From Candidatus Calescibacterium sp. (GTDB taxonomy: Bacteria > Calescibacteriota > Calescibacteriia > Calescibacteriales > Calescibacteriaceae), in assembly GCA_025060505.1 (NCBI GenBank), contig JANXBU010000001.1, positions 62,001-126,000 on the forward strand: a stretch of DNA of 64,000 bases, given 5' to 3'. This document shows positions 17,126 to 25,639 of the stretch, piece after piece (position 1 is the stretch's first letter; each line of letters begins with the position of its first letter). A program made the position numbers and the translations under genes. Under the pieces are notes generated by a model. The model saw only the letters and a program-made list of their open reading frames with translations. It was not told the origin of the DNA and made no database searches.

Positions 17126-18832
17126 ATGCCAAACGGATGTGATTTTATGTCTCAGATAGTAAGTAAAGATATATTTACACCAGAGGATCTTAACGAAGAG
17201 CAGAAGATGCTCGCGCAGACAGTAGAGAAATTCATGAAGGAAGAGGTTCTCGCCAGAGAACAAGAAATAGAAGAAGGGAATCATGAGGTCGTTAAAGATC
17301 TCCTTAAGAAAGCTGGGGAGCTCGGGTTCTTTGCGATAGAAGTTCCTCAGGAATATGGTGGGCTTGGGCTTGACAAAATCTCTGCGCTTGTTGTCAATGA
17401 GATGATGATGTACAATACATCTTTTGCTGTTTCATCAGAGGCACATATAACAATTGGGAGCCATCCTATAATATTTTTTGGAAACGAAGCACAGAAAAGA
17501 AAATATTTGCCAGATCTGGCCTATGCGAAAAAAATTGCAGCTTATGCTCTAACGGAACCTCAGGCAGGTTCAGATGCTCTTAACGCAAAAACAACCGCTA
17601 CCCCTCTTAATGGTGGAGAATACTTTGTTCTGAACGGAACTAAACAGTTTATCACAAACGCAGGTTTTGCAGATATTTTTGTGGTTTTTGCAAAGGTCAA
17701 CGGAAAAGATTTCACAGCATTCATAGTTGAAAGAGAGTTCGGGGTAAAAACAGGAAAAGAAGAGAAGAAAATGGGGCAGAAGGGCTCTTCCACTCGTCAG
17801 CTCATTTTGGAAGATGTAAAAGTTCCAAAGGAAAACATACTTGGAGAGATAGGTAAAGGACACAAAGTTGCTCTCAATACATTGAATCTTGGTAGGATGA
17901 GATTGGGTGGCTCTGCTGGTGGAGGTGGAAAGATTCTTACAAAAATAGCGCTTGACTATGCAAAAGATAGGAAACAGTTTGGCAAACCTATTATATCTTT
18001 CCCACTCATAAAGTGGAAGATAGCAAATATGGCATCAAAGACTTTTGCTATACAGAGTTCATCTTACAGAATCACAAATCTTATAGATCAGAAGTGGCTC
18101 GGCGAGAAAGTAGATGAGTGGCAGGCGTTCGAAGAGTTTGCAGTTGAAGCTACAATTCTTAAAGTCGGAGGATCAGAATTTCTATGGCATATAGTAGATG
18201 AGGCGGTACAGATTCACGGTGGATATGGATACCTGAGAGAATACAAGGTCGAGAATGCTTACAGAGATGAAAGAGTAAACAGAATATATGAAGGTACAAA
18301 CGAGATAAACCGTCTGAACATACCAGAAATGATATTGAGAAGGGCAATGCGCGGAAGAATAGACTTTTTCGGCTGGGTTCAGAGGGCTCAAAAGAATTTG
18401 GATTCTCCGGATGAAATAAAAAAGCAGATTGCAGAATATTCGGCAAAGGAGGAACTCTTCGCTCTGGAAATAGCAAAAGCTCTGCTACTTACAGAGAGTC
18501 AGAAGGTATTCTCAAAATTCGGTGAGGAGATACAAAATGAACAAGAAATTCTTGCCGCATTCTCAGATATACTTATTGGTATTTTCCTCGGTGAGTCTGC
18601 AATAGCAAGAGCAACAAAACACAAAGATAAACCATATGGTAGATACTATGAAAACATGGCCCGCTTTGTTGTCCATACATACTGGCCAAAGATTGTTCAG
18701 TCTTTTGAAATCATGCTACTGAGAGCAGGTCTACGCTTGGAACTTGCTGAGAAATTATACAGAACTCTCCCGCGAATAGATGTTGTAGAACTCTCCCGCG
18801 AGATAGCCGATACTACTGCTGAGGTTCTTTGA
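17126..18832 (+). CDS. Acyl-CoA dehydrogenase with C-terminal extension
   Basis: This 568-residue FAD enzyme has the signature YALTEPQAGSDAL, the motif QIHGGYGYLREY and the catalytic region RIYEGTNEIN, with Glu389 as the likely base. About 160 further residues follow the core, as in very-long-chain dehydrogenases, and this part is helical and may mediate membrane association or dimer contacts. It probably oxidises longer acyl chains than the 403-residue enzyme at 7.9 kb. GGAGG precedes the ATG at 17126; ATG 17147 is a second possibility. It appears to be transcribed alone. Confidence 0.92.
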   Translation: MPNGCDFMSQIVSKDIFTPEDLNEEQKMLAQTVEKFMKEEVLAREQEIEEGNHEVVKDLLKKAGELGFFAIEVPQEYGGLGLDKISALVVNEMMMYNTSFAVSSEAHITIGSHPIIFFGNEAQKRKYLPDLAYAKKIAAYALTEPQAGSDALNAKTTATPLNGGEYFVLNGTKQFITNAGFADIFVVFAKVNGKDFTAFIVEREFGVKTGKEEKKMGQKGSSTRQLILEDVKVPKENILGEIGKGHKVALNTLNLGRMRLGGSAGGGGKILTKIALDYAKDRKQFGKPIISFPLIKWKIANMASKTFAIQSSSYRITNLIDQKWLGEKVDEWQAFEEFAVEATILKVGGSEFLWHIVDEAVQIHGGYGYLREYKVENAYRDERVNRIYEGTNEINRLNIPEMILRRAMRGRIDFFGWVQRAQKNLDSPDEIKKQIAEYSAKEELFALEIAKALLLTESQKVFSKFGEEIQNEQEILAAFSDILIGIFLGESAIARATKHKDKPYGRYYENMARFVVHTYWPKIVQSFEIMLLRAGLRLELAEKLYRTLPRIDVVELSREIADTTAEVL

Positions 18833-18895
18833 TTTAGAAACTTGCAGAAAAATACAGAAATTTAAAAATAGGCAAAGGGAGAACAATAAAGTGTA

Positions 18896-18909
18896 GAGTA
18901 GTGCTACTC
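18896..18909. promoter_or_regulatory. Palindrome over the proposed start of the membrane-protein gene
   Basis: GAGTAG and CTACTC are exact reverse complements around TG, and the element covers the GTG proposed as the start codon. It could be an operator, or a hairpin that masks translation, or chance. Confidence 0.3.
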
Positions 18910-19500
18910 ATTTTCATAGTCTATCTTTTAATTAACCAGAACTTACCACTTACTCAACAATCATTCCACTGCTGTTTGGCCAACAAAGAACAACAAAATC
19001 CTCATTACTCGGAATTCCCTGGAATTTCTTATCAGTATGAACCTTCTGTATCAGATGAGATAAAATATAACGGTGTGAAGTTCTACGAGTTTCCTCTGAT
19101 TCTTTTTGGTTCAGTATTAGGTGCTGCCTTCGGATTTGTGAAGACATATTTCAGTTCGCTAGATTTTTACGGCTCATTGCTTCAAAATTCGGATATAAAA
19201 GATAAATCCTCTGAGAGAGTTTTCAAAATTCCAGAATCATTTTCAATTTTTACAGCTTGGCTTGTTGGTCTCTCCACAGGTTCAACTGCTGGAGCTTATT
19301 TCACATATGACTTTGTTTTGAAGAAAGAAAAAAAGAGCATATTTGTGCCTTTGATTTCTTCGTTTGTTGGCTCTGCTGCTGGTATTGTTGGATGGACTGC
19401 TATCCGACCACAAAGGTTCAGCAAAACAACCCAAAATATCATAGCTTATTCTTTATTGATGCTTCCACCAACTCTATGCTCAATCTCTTTACTCTTTTGA
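18901..19500 (+). CDS. Unrecognised membrane protein with glycine-rich helices
   Basis: I do not recognise this 199-residue protein. It starts with a hydrophobic segment that may be a signal or a membrane anchor. A polar stretch with a Cys-Cys pair follows, then four hydrophobic segments, three of which contain small-residue patterns (GSVLGAAFG, GLSTGSTAGA, GSAAGIVG) that allow tight helix packing. The GTG start at 18901 has no good ribosome site and sits inside a perfect palindrome, so the true start may differ. It lies between an acyl-CoA dehydrogenase and a convergent peptidase gene, and neither suggests a role. Confidence 0.6.
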   Translation: MLLIFIVYLLINQNLPLTQQSFHCCLANKEQQNPHYSEFPGISYQYEPSVSDEIKYNGVKFYEFPLILFGSVLGAAFGFVKTYFSSLDFYGSLLQNSDIKDKSSERVFKIPESFSIFTAWLVGLSTGSTAGAYFTYDFVLKKEKKSIFVPLISSFVGSAAGIVGWTAIRPQRFSKTTQNIIAYSLLMLPPTLCSISLLF

Positions 19501-19610
19501 AATATGAACAACCAAATCAAAAAACGCTTCTGAGTATTATTGATTTTCCTATGAATATTCTTATTTTATATCTTAGAAAATTTTATGTTTAGAAATAATT
19601 AGATTTTTGT

Positions 19611-20768
19611 CTAAAAATAATCTGCTTTTGAATATTTCTTTATGACTTTTAGTTCCCAGTTGATTGACTGTTCTAAAAGCTCATAGACTGATTTTTTGTC
19701 GCTATGAACTTCTTTGTAAATTCTGATTATTTTTTCTTGTAGATCTTCTATATTTTCTCTATAGTCTTTCAGCATTTTTTTGTCCTTGAAAAGTTTTTGG
19801 TGTAGCGTTATTGATATCCACCATAGTGAGCTATCTTTTTTCCCAGATGGTAAAAAGATCTCAGAGTAAGGAACTTGTGTTCCGAATACAAAAGGTTTGA
19901 ATACAGAAATACAAGGATGGGGAGTTCCAGTAGCCCATATTACAATATTTCCATCGTTATGTACAAGACATATTACAGAATTAGCTGTTTGAGATGGACA
20001 GAAAATACCATAGTGCATACATACAGACCTTGTTCCAAATCCGTGAATCTTCAGGATTTCTATACAATCCTTCAAGGATATTTTCTTTCCATTATCAACT
20101 TTTCTTTGAATCTCTTTGATTATTTTTTCTCTTCTTTGCTTACCTCCAGCTAAAAAGGAATATATTTTTCTTTCGTATTTTTTTGGACAACTGAGTGTTC
20201 CATTTGAATCTCCACAAATTATCATTTTATTTGAAATAGAGAAAAAATCATCTTTTATTTCCCTGAAGGCATAATTTCTTCCAACTGTTTCAACATAAAA
20301 TACTTTATCTGTATCAAGAATCAGGAAGCTATTGTGGTACCTGAAATCTTTATCGTATGCTGAATTAGCGTCTTGTCCATATCTTTCAATTAGTTCTATT
20401 ATGTTCTGTAAAGATTCTTCTGCGCTTCCGGAAATCTCGGCTGAGAATCTTAGAGTATCCATTCCCAGAAGTCCATTGTTTCCTTTTATTTTGATTTTGG
20501 TGAAAAGAGCTTCATTGCCAATACATACTCCGGCAGAGTTTATTGCGAACTCTCCTCCCCACATCCAAAATGGTTTACCAATAAAAACTGAGTACTTTCT
20601 ATCTTTACCTTTTATTTTTATGTATGTTGCTTTTATTGTATCGCTACGTTTTTCCGGAGGTAGAAGCATTATTGCTTGGCTCTCTCCGTATGGTCTATCT
20701 GAATTTTTACAGAATATGTTTGAACCGTCTTCCGATATTTTTGAAGAGATATAGAATGTATCACACAC
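19611..20768 (-). CDS. Secernin-like peptidase C69 family (Ntn-hydrolase)
   Basis: This 385-residue protein begins MCDTFYI, so Met removal exposes Cys2 as the N-terminal nucleophile of the Ntn-hydrolase fold. The following FCKNSDRPYGE, the region INSAGVCIGNEALF and GLLGMDTLRF match secernin/dipeptidase C69 proteins. Members cleave dipeptides or related amides, and the substrate here is unknown. No signal peptide is present, so it should be cytoplasmic. It converges on the unrecognised membrane-protein gene and is divergent from lepA. Confidence 0.85.
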   Translation of the reverse strand: MCDTFYISSKISEDGSNIFCKNSDRPYGESQAIMLLPPEKRSDTIKATYIKIKGKDRKYSVFIGKPFWMWGGEFAINSAGVCIGNEALFTKIKIKGNNGLLGMDTLRFSAEISGSAEESLQNIIELIERYGQDANSAYDKDFRYHNSFLILDTDKVFYVETVGRNYAFREIKDDFFSISNKMIICGDSNGTLSCPKKYERKIYSFLAGGKQRREKIIKEIQRKVDNGKKISLKDCIEILKIHGFGTRSVCMHYGIFCPSQTANSVICLVHNDGNIVIWATGTPHPCISVFKPFVFGTQVPYSEIFLPSGKKDSSLWWISITLHQKLFKDKKMLKDYRENIEDLQEKIIRIYKEVHSDKKSVYELLEQSINWELKVIKKYSKADYF

Positions 20769-20839
20769 ATTAAATATAGCTCACAATTAAGCGAAAATCC
20801 AGAAAACTTGTAATCGCTGAATATATCTTATAAAATTAG

Positions 20840-22660
20840 ATGGGAATTCTTTTCAAAGAGAACAAAAGGAACTTCTGCATAATAGCTCATGTTGATCATG
20901 GTAAATCAACTTTGTCTGATAGAATTCTTGAGATAACTGGTGCGGTTGATAGAAAAAAATTACAGGAGCAGTTTTTAGATAATCTCCCTGTTGAAAGAGA
21001 AAGAGGTATAACCGTAAGGTCTCAAACTGCTTATGCTCAATACACTTATGATGGACAAACTTATAATTTGAACCTCATTGATACACCTGGGCACGCTGAT
21101 TTTCATTATGAAGTTTCAAGAGCTATGACCGCATGTGAGGGCGCAGTTCTTCTGGTTGATGCAACGCAGGGTGTTCAGGCTCAAACCTTATCTTATTCAA
21201 AGCTTGCTCTTGAAAGAGGACTTGAGATAATAGTTGCTATAAATAAAATAGATCTTCCGTTTGCGGATCCTGAGGGAACAAAGACTCAGATTGAAGAAAT
21301 TTTGGGAATAAAATCAGATCCTATTTTTGTGAGTGGGAAGACAGGTTTCGGAGTTCCAGAACTTCTGAACAAAATAATAGAGAGAATTCCACCTCCTATG
21401 TACGAAGAAGGAGCTCCTACATCGGCTCTCATTTTTGATTCTTGGTATGATAACTACTGGGGAGTTATTGCTCTAATAAGAATTTTCAACGGAAAAATTA
21501 AAAAAGGAGATAAAGTCAAAATTTTTTCATCTGGTAAAAACTATGTTGTGCATAGACTGGGTTTTGTCATAGGTGGAATAACGATGGAAAGAGATGTTTT
21601 GGAGGAGGGCGATGTTGGATTTATAATTCTTGGAACAAAAGATATATCTGAAGTCAGAGTTGGAGATACTATCACATCTGCTCAGAATCCAGCTCATGCA
21701 CCTATTCCGGGTTTCAGAGAAATAAAACCCGTTGTGTTTGCATCATTTTATCCTGTTGATCCAGATGAATATGAGAAGCTCAAAGAATCGCTTATGAAAC
21801 TCAAACTCAACGATTATTCAATTTCTGTGGAGTATGAAAGTTCTCCTGCCCTTGGCGCCGGATTCAGAATAGGTTTTTCCGGAACACTTCATATGGAAAT
21901 AGTGTCTCAAAGATTGAAAGATGAGTTCAATGTAGATGTTGTTATGACATTTCCTCAGGTTGCTTACAGAGTTGTAAAAATAGATGGTCAAGAAATAGAA
22001 GTTAAAAGTCCAGCTGAGTTTCCATCACCAGAAAAGATAGAATCAATAAAGGAACCATATGCTCTTGTTACAATACACACAAAGCCAGAATTCGTTGGAG
22101 ATATATTTAAAGTTTGTGAAGAAAGGAGAGGCAGGCAGATTGATTTTAGAATATCATCTGGTATTGCTGTTATAAAATATCTTATGCCGATTGCTGAGAT
22201 TATATTTGGATTCAATGATGAAATAAAGTCTGTATCTAAGGGATATGCTTCTTGGGACTACGAGTTCCACTCCTGGGAAGAAAGCGATGTTGTCAAACTT
22301 GAGACATACATAAATTACAAAAAAGTAGACGAACTTTCTACAATAACTGTGAGAGAAAAAGCACAAAGGAGATCAAGAGAAATCGCAATGAAACTTAGGG
22401 AGCTAATACCAAGACAGATATTCGAGGTGGTAATACAGGTGGGAGTTGGTTCAAAGATATTTGCAAGAGAAAGTGTAAAACCTTACAGAAAGGACGTTAC
22501 AGCAAAATGCTACGGTGGAGATGTTACGAGAAAAATGAAGCTGCTTGAAAAACAAAAAGAAGGGAAGAAAAGATTAAAAATGATAGGAAATGTTGAGATT
22601 CCACCGAATGCTTTCGTTGAAGTTTTCAGAGTAGATAGATCATCAAAAAGACAAGACTAA
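20840..22660 (+). CDS. lepA: Elongation factor 4 (LepA)
   Basis: This 606-residue translational GTPase acts on stalled or misassembled ribosomes. The G motifs are clear: AHVDHGKST, DTPGHADFHYEVSR and NKIDLP. The C-terminal LepA-specific domain follows (KAKCYGGDVTRKMKLLEKQ), which separates it from EF-G and TypA. The length is normal. The region FLDNLPVERERGIT holds switch I. A small secreted-protein gene starts 12 bases downstream. Confidence 0.95.
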   Translation: MGILFKENKRNFCIIAHVDHGKSTLSDRILEITGAVDRKKLQEQFLDNLPVERERGITVRSQTAYAQYTYDGQTYNLNLIDTPGHADFHYEVSRAMTACEGAVLLVDATQGVQAQTLSYSKLALERGLEIIVAINKIDLPFADPEGTKTQIEEILGIKSDPIFVSGKTGFGVPELLNKIIERIPPPMYEEGAPTSALIFDSWYDNYWGVIALIRIFNGKIKKGDKVKIFSSGKNYVVHRLGFVIGGITMERDVLEEGDVGFIILGTKDISEVRVGDTITSAQNPAHAPIPGFREIKPVVFASFYPVDPDEYEKLKESLMKLKLNDYSISVEYESSPALGAGFRIGFSGTLHMEIVSQRLKDEFNVDVVMTFPQVAYRVVKIDGQEIEVKSPAEFPSPEKIESIKEPYALVTIHTKPEFVGDIFKVCEERRGRQIDFRISSGIAVIKYLMPIAEIIFGFNDEIKSVSKGYASWDYEFHSWEESDVVKLETYINYKKVDELSTITVREKAQRRSREIAMKLRELIPRQIFEVVIQVGVGSKIFARESVKPYRKDVTAKCYGGDVTRKMKLLEKQKEGKKRLKMIGNVEIPPNAFVEVFRVDRSSKRQD

Positions 22661-22672
22661 TTTTTTAGATTG

Positions 22673-22969
22673 ATGATATTTTTGGACCTCATAAAACCCC
22701 ACATTTTCATTCTTTACATTTTCATTCTTTCAATTGGTTTTTCTAATGCATGCATTACTGCTACAACTTCGGAAAACTGCGAAAAGGTTTATTATAAGGA
22801 TTTCGATAGAGATAGATTTTCGGACGGTATAACTTCTTGTTCTCAGGATCCTGGTTTTTATTCAGAAGAAGAACTCATCTCAACTTTCGGTGATTGTGAT
22901 GATACAAACAATATGGTTTATCCAGATTCACCCACACAATCTTGTCCCATTCCTCAACAGAGCAGATGA
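22673..22969 (+). CDS. Small secreted MopE-like calcium-binding protein
   Basis: This is a 98-residue protein. A hydrophobic N-terminus ending near SNAC is a signal peptide and may be a lipobox. The mature part holds YYKDFDRDRFSDG and GDCDDTNNMVYP, the Asp-rich motif of MopE/thrombospondin-3-type proteins, here as a single copy with six or so cysteines. Larger relatives carry many such repeats and bind calcium or copper at the surface. This one ends soon after the motif, so it could be a natural mini-protein or a truncated relic. The ATG at 22673 is preferred over TTG 22670. No clear ribosome site is seen; it may be cotranscribed with lepA. Confidence 0.65.
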   Translation: MIFLDLIKPHIFILYIFILSIGFSNACITATTSENCEKVYYKDFDRDRFSDGITSCSQDPGFYSEEELISTFGDCDDTNNMVYPDSPTQSCPIPQQSR

Positions 22970-23169
22970 TTTATGAATGGAAAAGTATTAGGGCAATTTT
23001 ATGAAATTTTGAAGCAATTTTTCCGCAAATCGAAGATCTGTTTTTTGAAATTGGAAAAAATTCTGAAAAACTAAACTAAAATGAAAATTTTCCGATTAAG
23101 ATACAGGGGTAAAGTTTATTTTTTACACATATATGGTGATTATACGATACCGCATTACCTTTCACCCGC

Positions 23170-23191
23170 ATGGTACCACATTGAGTACCAT
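23170..23191. repeat. 7-bp inverted repeat upstream of the orphan cluster
   Basis: ATGGTAC (23170-23176) and GTACCAT (23185-23191) are exact reverse complements with an 8-base spacer. The arm spacing is suitable for a dimeric regulator. Confidence 0.4.
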
Positions 23192-23267
23192 TGGATTCAA
23201 TATGAAATATATACCCGCAATCAGTATGTACTCTTTGGAAAATCTTTTGTAGGTATCAGATAGTATA

Positions 23268-23287
23268 TTATTAGTAGTTATTAGTAG
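23268..23287. repeat. Perfect tandem decamer repeat, possible operator
   Basis: TTATTAGTAG occurs twice without a gap, which places the copies one helical turn apart. It is about 120 bases before the first gene of the orphan cluster, in the likely promoter region. Confidence 0.5.
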
Positions 23288-23298
23288 AATTATACAGA

Positions 23299-23347
23299 AC
23301 GGGGATATCCGAGACGGGGTAAAAATATTTTCTTGAATCCAACGGGG
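23299..23347 (+). repeat. Three ACGGGG boxes in the leader
   Basis: ACGGGG occurs at 23299, 23314 and 23342, striking in AT-rich sequence. The boxes lie between the tandem decamer and the ribosome site, so they may be in the transcript leader. Function is unknown. Confidence 0.35.
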
Positions 23348-23405
23348 AACACATTTGTTTAGATGATATCTTTGAACAAAATTAAAATAAAAGGAGGTAA
23401 AAACT

Positions 23406-24032
23406 ATGCAAAGGGTTAGTTTATACGATGACGAACCATATAGAATAACCTTAAAGAAAATTGTCGGTAAAGATGGAATATACTACTGTGATCAAAGGAA
23501 AGTCGGAAGAGCTTTGAAGGAATACTTTCGTGAATCTATTGAGGAAACGATCTATAATATCATCAACGGGGAGAAGTATTTCTCTTTTAGTTTTAACAAA
23601 GATTACTCGCATAATAATCTGATCCTTAAAGCGAGACATGGTATTTCAGTTTTCAAACTAGATCTTCTTAAAGCTGCGGATTTCAGCTGGGATATCAATG
23701 AGCTTTTCGATAAGTTTCAGTCTGCCGTTAATTTTTTTGAGAAAAAGCTGGTCTATCGTAAAGGTACTTTGGGGCTTCGCTTTTATATTCCTGAAAAAAT
23801 TGATATGGTTGAATTTAATTATGATATATATTTCTCGCTTTCATTTGCTAGCGAGAACGCATGTCTTACGCGTAGTAATAGAAGCTGGTATGTAAGATTT
23901 GTAAATCTCTGTATTACAGAGGGAGTAAATGTAGACAAGCTGGTTCAGGAAATTGATAAAGTAATTTCTCCGGAAATAAGTAAGTTGTATCAGGCCGTTG
24001 AGCTTTTTCTTGAAAGTTTTAAAGCATCATAA
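23406..24032 (+). CDS. Unrecognised protein, first gene of five-gene orphan cluster
   Basis: I recognise no family in this 208-residue protein. It has no signal peptide or membrane helix. It is mixed alpha/beta by eye, with many aromatic residues (YYCDQRKVG, YFSFSFNKDY, FYIPEKIDM) and a helical C-terminus (KLVQEIDKVISPEISKLYQAVELF). A strong ribosome site, AAAAGGAGG, precedes the ATG, so it is very probably translated. It heads a run of five same-strand genes ending at a tRNA gene, preceded by a repeat-rich leader. The two membrane proteins that follow suggest a membrane-linked complex. Confidence 0.75.
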   Translation: MQRVSLYDDEPYRITLKKIVGKDGIYYCDQRKVGRALKEYFRESIEETIYNIINGEKYFSFSFNKDYSHNNLILKARHGISVFKLDLLKAADFSWDINELFDKFQSAVNFFEKKLVYRKGTLGLRFYIPEKIDMVEFNYDIYFSLSFASENACLTRSNRSWYVRFVNLCITEGVNVDKLVQEIDKVISPEISKLYQAVELFLESFKAS

Positions 24033-24061
24033 ATTGTTCGGATGATTCGTGACATAAGGTT

Positions 24062-24604
24062 ATGAATGAGTTGTTTGAAATAAATATATTTGCTGTGATT
24101 TTTCTGCTTGTAATCATTGGTCTTATGACAAATTACATTTTGTTTGGAATAACTCTATCTGCAGTGGTTTTGACTGTTCCTTGGATTTTCATATCGTATA
24201 GCTTAGATCTTCAGTGGTATTGGTATCTTTTTCCAATCGGTCTTTCGCTTGCATCTGTTTTGGTGTTTTGGGCTGGTCCTGTGTTGACATTTCATCTTAT
24301 ATTTGAACTCGCTTTCAGAAACAAATTGTCTTCACTTCTCAGAACAATCATTCCATATGCCATAGTATCGTATGTGTATTCTCGTGGAGAAATGATAGGC
24401 ATTTTTATCTCATCGCTTTTCTGGCATATTGTTTCTTCCATTTTGATCTCCATTTTTGTAGCAGCTGTTTTATCTGAGCATATCACAGGTGGCAAGCTGG
24501 CCTTGATTTTCTTTGTTGTTCTTATTTTTCTTCTCGTTGTTGGATACTCCACAAATGTAAGGGTATTTACTCTGCTTGTGATGGATCTGATGAAAAAGAA
24601 ATAA
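24062..24604 (+). CDS. Unrecognised polytopic membrane protein A of orphan cluster
   Basis: This 180-residue protein is almost wholly hydrophobic, with about five membrane segments and a basic C-terminus (MDLMKKK). No family is recognised. It is clearly related to the next gene: shared positions include NY in the first helix, L-x-WY followed by a P-rich helix (FPIGLSL), a WH pair (FWHIVSSIL) and GYSTNVRVF near the end. The ribosome site is weak (TAAGG), unlike its neighbours, so it may be translated by coupling. It is probably an inner-membrane partner of the adjacent soluble proteins. Confidence 0.75.
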   Translation: MNELFEINIFAVIFLLVIIGLMTNYILFGITLSAVVLTVPWIFISYSLDLQWYWYLFPIGLSLASVLVFWAGPVLTFHLIFELAFRNKLSSLLRTIIPYAIVSYVYSRGEMIGIFISSLFWHIVSSILISIFVAAVLSEHITGGKLALIFFVVLIFLLVVGYSTNVRVFTLLVMDLMKKK

Positions 24605-24636
24605 AATTTCCGCAATAAACAAAGGAGGAGATAGAG

Positions 24637-25149
24637 ATGGAGCAGAGCCTTGGAATTGAAAAGCAGTTTGAAGAATTTCTGCGGAAGCTCAGTGACCCGG
24701 TGGTTTTGGTCTTTGTTTTGGCAGCTTTTGTAGTTCTGTTTTCCAACTACTTTGTAATACTTGTTGATTACTTGTCTTTGAGGTTTCTTGTAATCTGGAT
24801 TCCAATTGTTATTTTGCTCAAACTCAAGTGGTATTTTGTTTTTGTTCCCATTGCTCTGAAGCTTGTTAAAGTTATCTGGACATTGCCGATATTTGTTCTA
24901 AAAGACCGTAGAAAAATTGCTATCTTCTGGCATGTCATTGTATCTTTTGGAGCTTTTCTGATCACGCTTCGTATTACTCCATCATATTTGGCTTCAGGAT
25001 TGTTTCTTCTTTGTTCTTTGGTTCTTGGATACTGGGCTAACGTTACTATCTTTGAAACAGCTTCAAAATGGACTTATCTTGAAGAATCAGGTCAGAAATC
25101 GAATCAATCTGGGGTGCAAAATCATCAGATACAGAAGGTAAATTTGTAA
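24637..25149 (+). CDS. Unrecognised polytopic membrane protein B, paralogue of A
   Basis: This 170-residue protein has a short amphipathic N-terminus, four or five membrane segments and a hydrophilic Gln/Asn/Ser-rich tail. It matches the preceding gene product at NYF, LKWYFVFVPIAL, FWHVIVSFG and GYWANVTIF, so the pair arose by duplication. The charged loop KDRRKI between helices is probably cytoplasmic. The ribosome site AAAGGAGGAG is strong. The tandem membrane paralogues probably form a heteromeric complex. Function is unknown. Confidence 0.75.
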   Translation: MEQSLGIEKQFEEFLRKLSDPVVLVFVLAAFVVLFSNYFVILVDYLSLRFLVIWIPIVILLKLKWYFVFVPIALKLVKVIWTLPIFVLKDRRKIAIFWHVIVSFGAFLITLRITPSYLASGLFLLCSLVLGYWANVTIFETASKWTYLEESGQKSNQSGVQNHQIQKVNL

Positions 25150-25164
25150 AAGGAGGTCGGGTCT

Positions 25165-25599
25165 ATGGACTCAGAGGAAAAATGGATACCGAAATTCAGA
25201 AGAAAACTTACGGTATCGCAGGTTGAAGAACTGATGGAACATAGAGAATATAGATTTATGCAATATTTCAGCTGTTTTATAGATGATAGCGATTATGTAA
25301 AGTTTATAGAAGAGGGGATAGATCCGAGATATCTGAAAGATTTCAAAAAGTATGTAGAAATGATTCGTAAGATCAAAAACATAGCACAGAAGGTACTCTC
25401 TTCTTACGGTATAGAAAAGATATTGTATATGGATATTTCATATTATTCGGTAGATTCTATAATATTTATTTACAAAAACAAGATTATTGAGATAGTTCTA
25501 TGTATTAATTCTGAGGATATAGAAATAGATCTTGAAGATAGAATAGAAGAAGAGCTGATACGCGTAGGCATTATATCTGAAGAGAGAGCGGATACTTGA
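25165..25599 (+). CDS. Unrecognised soluble protein of orphan cluster
   Basis: I recognise no family in this 144-residue acidic protein. The first half is charged and helical (VSQVEELMEHREYRFMQYF, then IDPRYLKDFKKYVEMIRK). The second half alternates hydrophobic strands (ILYMDISYYSVDSIIFIYK) and ends in an acidic helix. There is no signal peptide. AAAAGGAGG precedes the ATG at good distance, and the preceding gene ends 15 bases upstream, so it is in the same operon. It may be a cytoplasmic partner of the membrane pair. Confidence 0.72.
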   Translation: MDSEEKWIPKFRRKLTVSQVEELMEHREYRFMQYFSCFIDDSDYVKFIEEGIDPRYLKDFKKYVEMIRKIKNIAQKVLSSYGIEKILYMDISYYSVDSIIFIYKNKIIEIVLCINSEDIEIDLEDRIEEELIRVGIISEERADT

Positions 25600-25639
25600 A
25601 ATTTATCATACCTGAAAAAAATAAAAGGAGGTCAATCGT

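Larger units (their letters stand above)
22970..23405. other. Long leader/intergenic region before the orphan gene cluster
   Basis: There is no convincing gene here. A 60-codon open frame from 23081 lacks a ribosome site and has an unnatural aromatic-rich composition. The stretch instead holds an inverted repeat (23170-23191), a perfect tandem decamer (23268-23287) and three ACGGGG boxes (23299-23347), ending in the strong ribosome site of the gene at 23406. It looks like a regulatory region. Confidence 0.5.

Noticed and set aside
23081-23263. 60-codon open frame before the orphan cluster
   Set aside because: It has no ribosome site and an unnatural aromatic-rich translation, and it overlaps an inverted repeat in a likely regulatory region.
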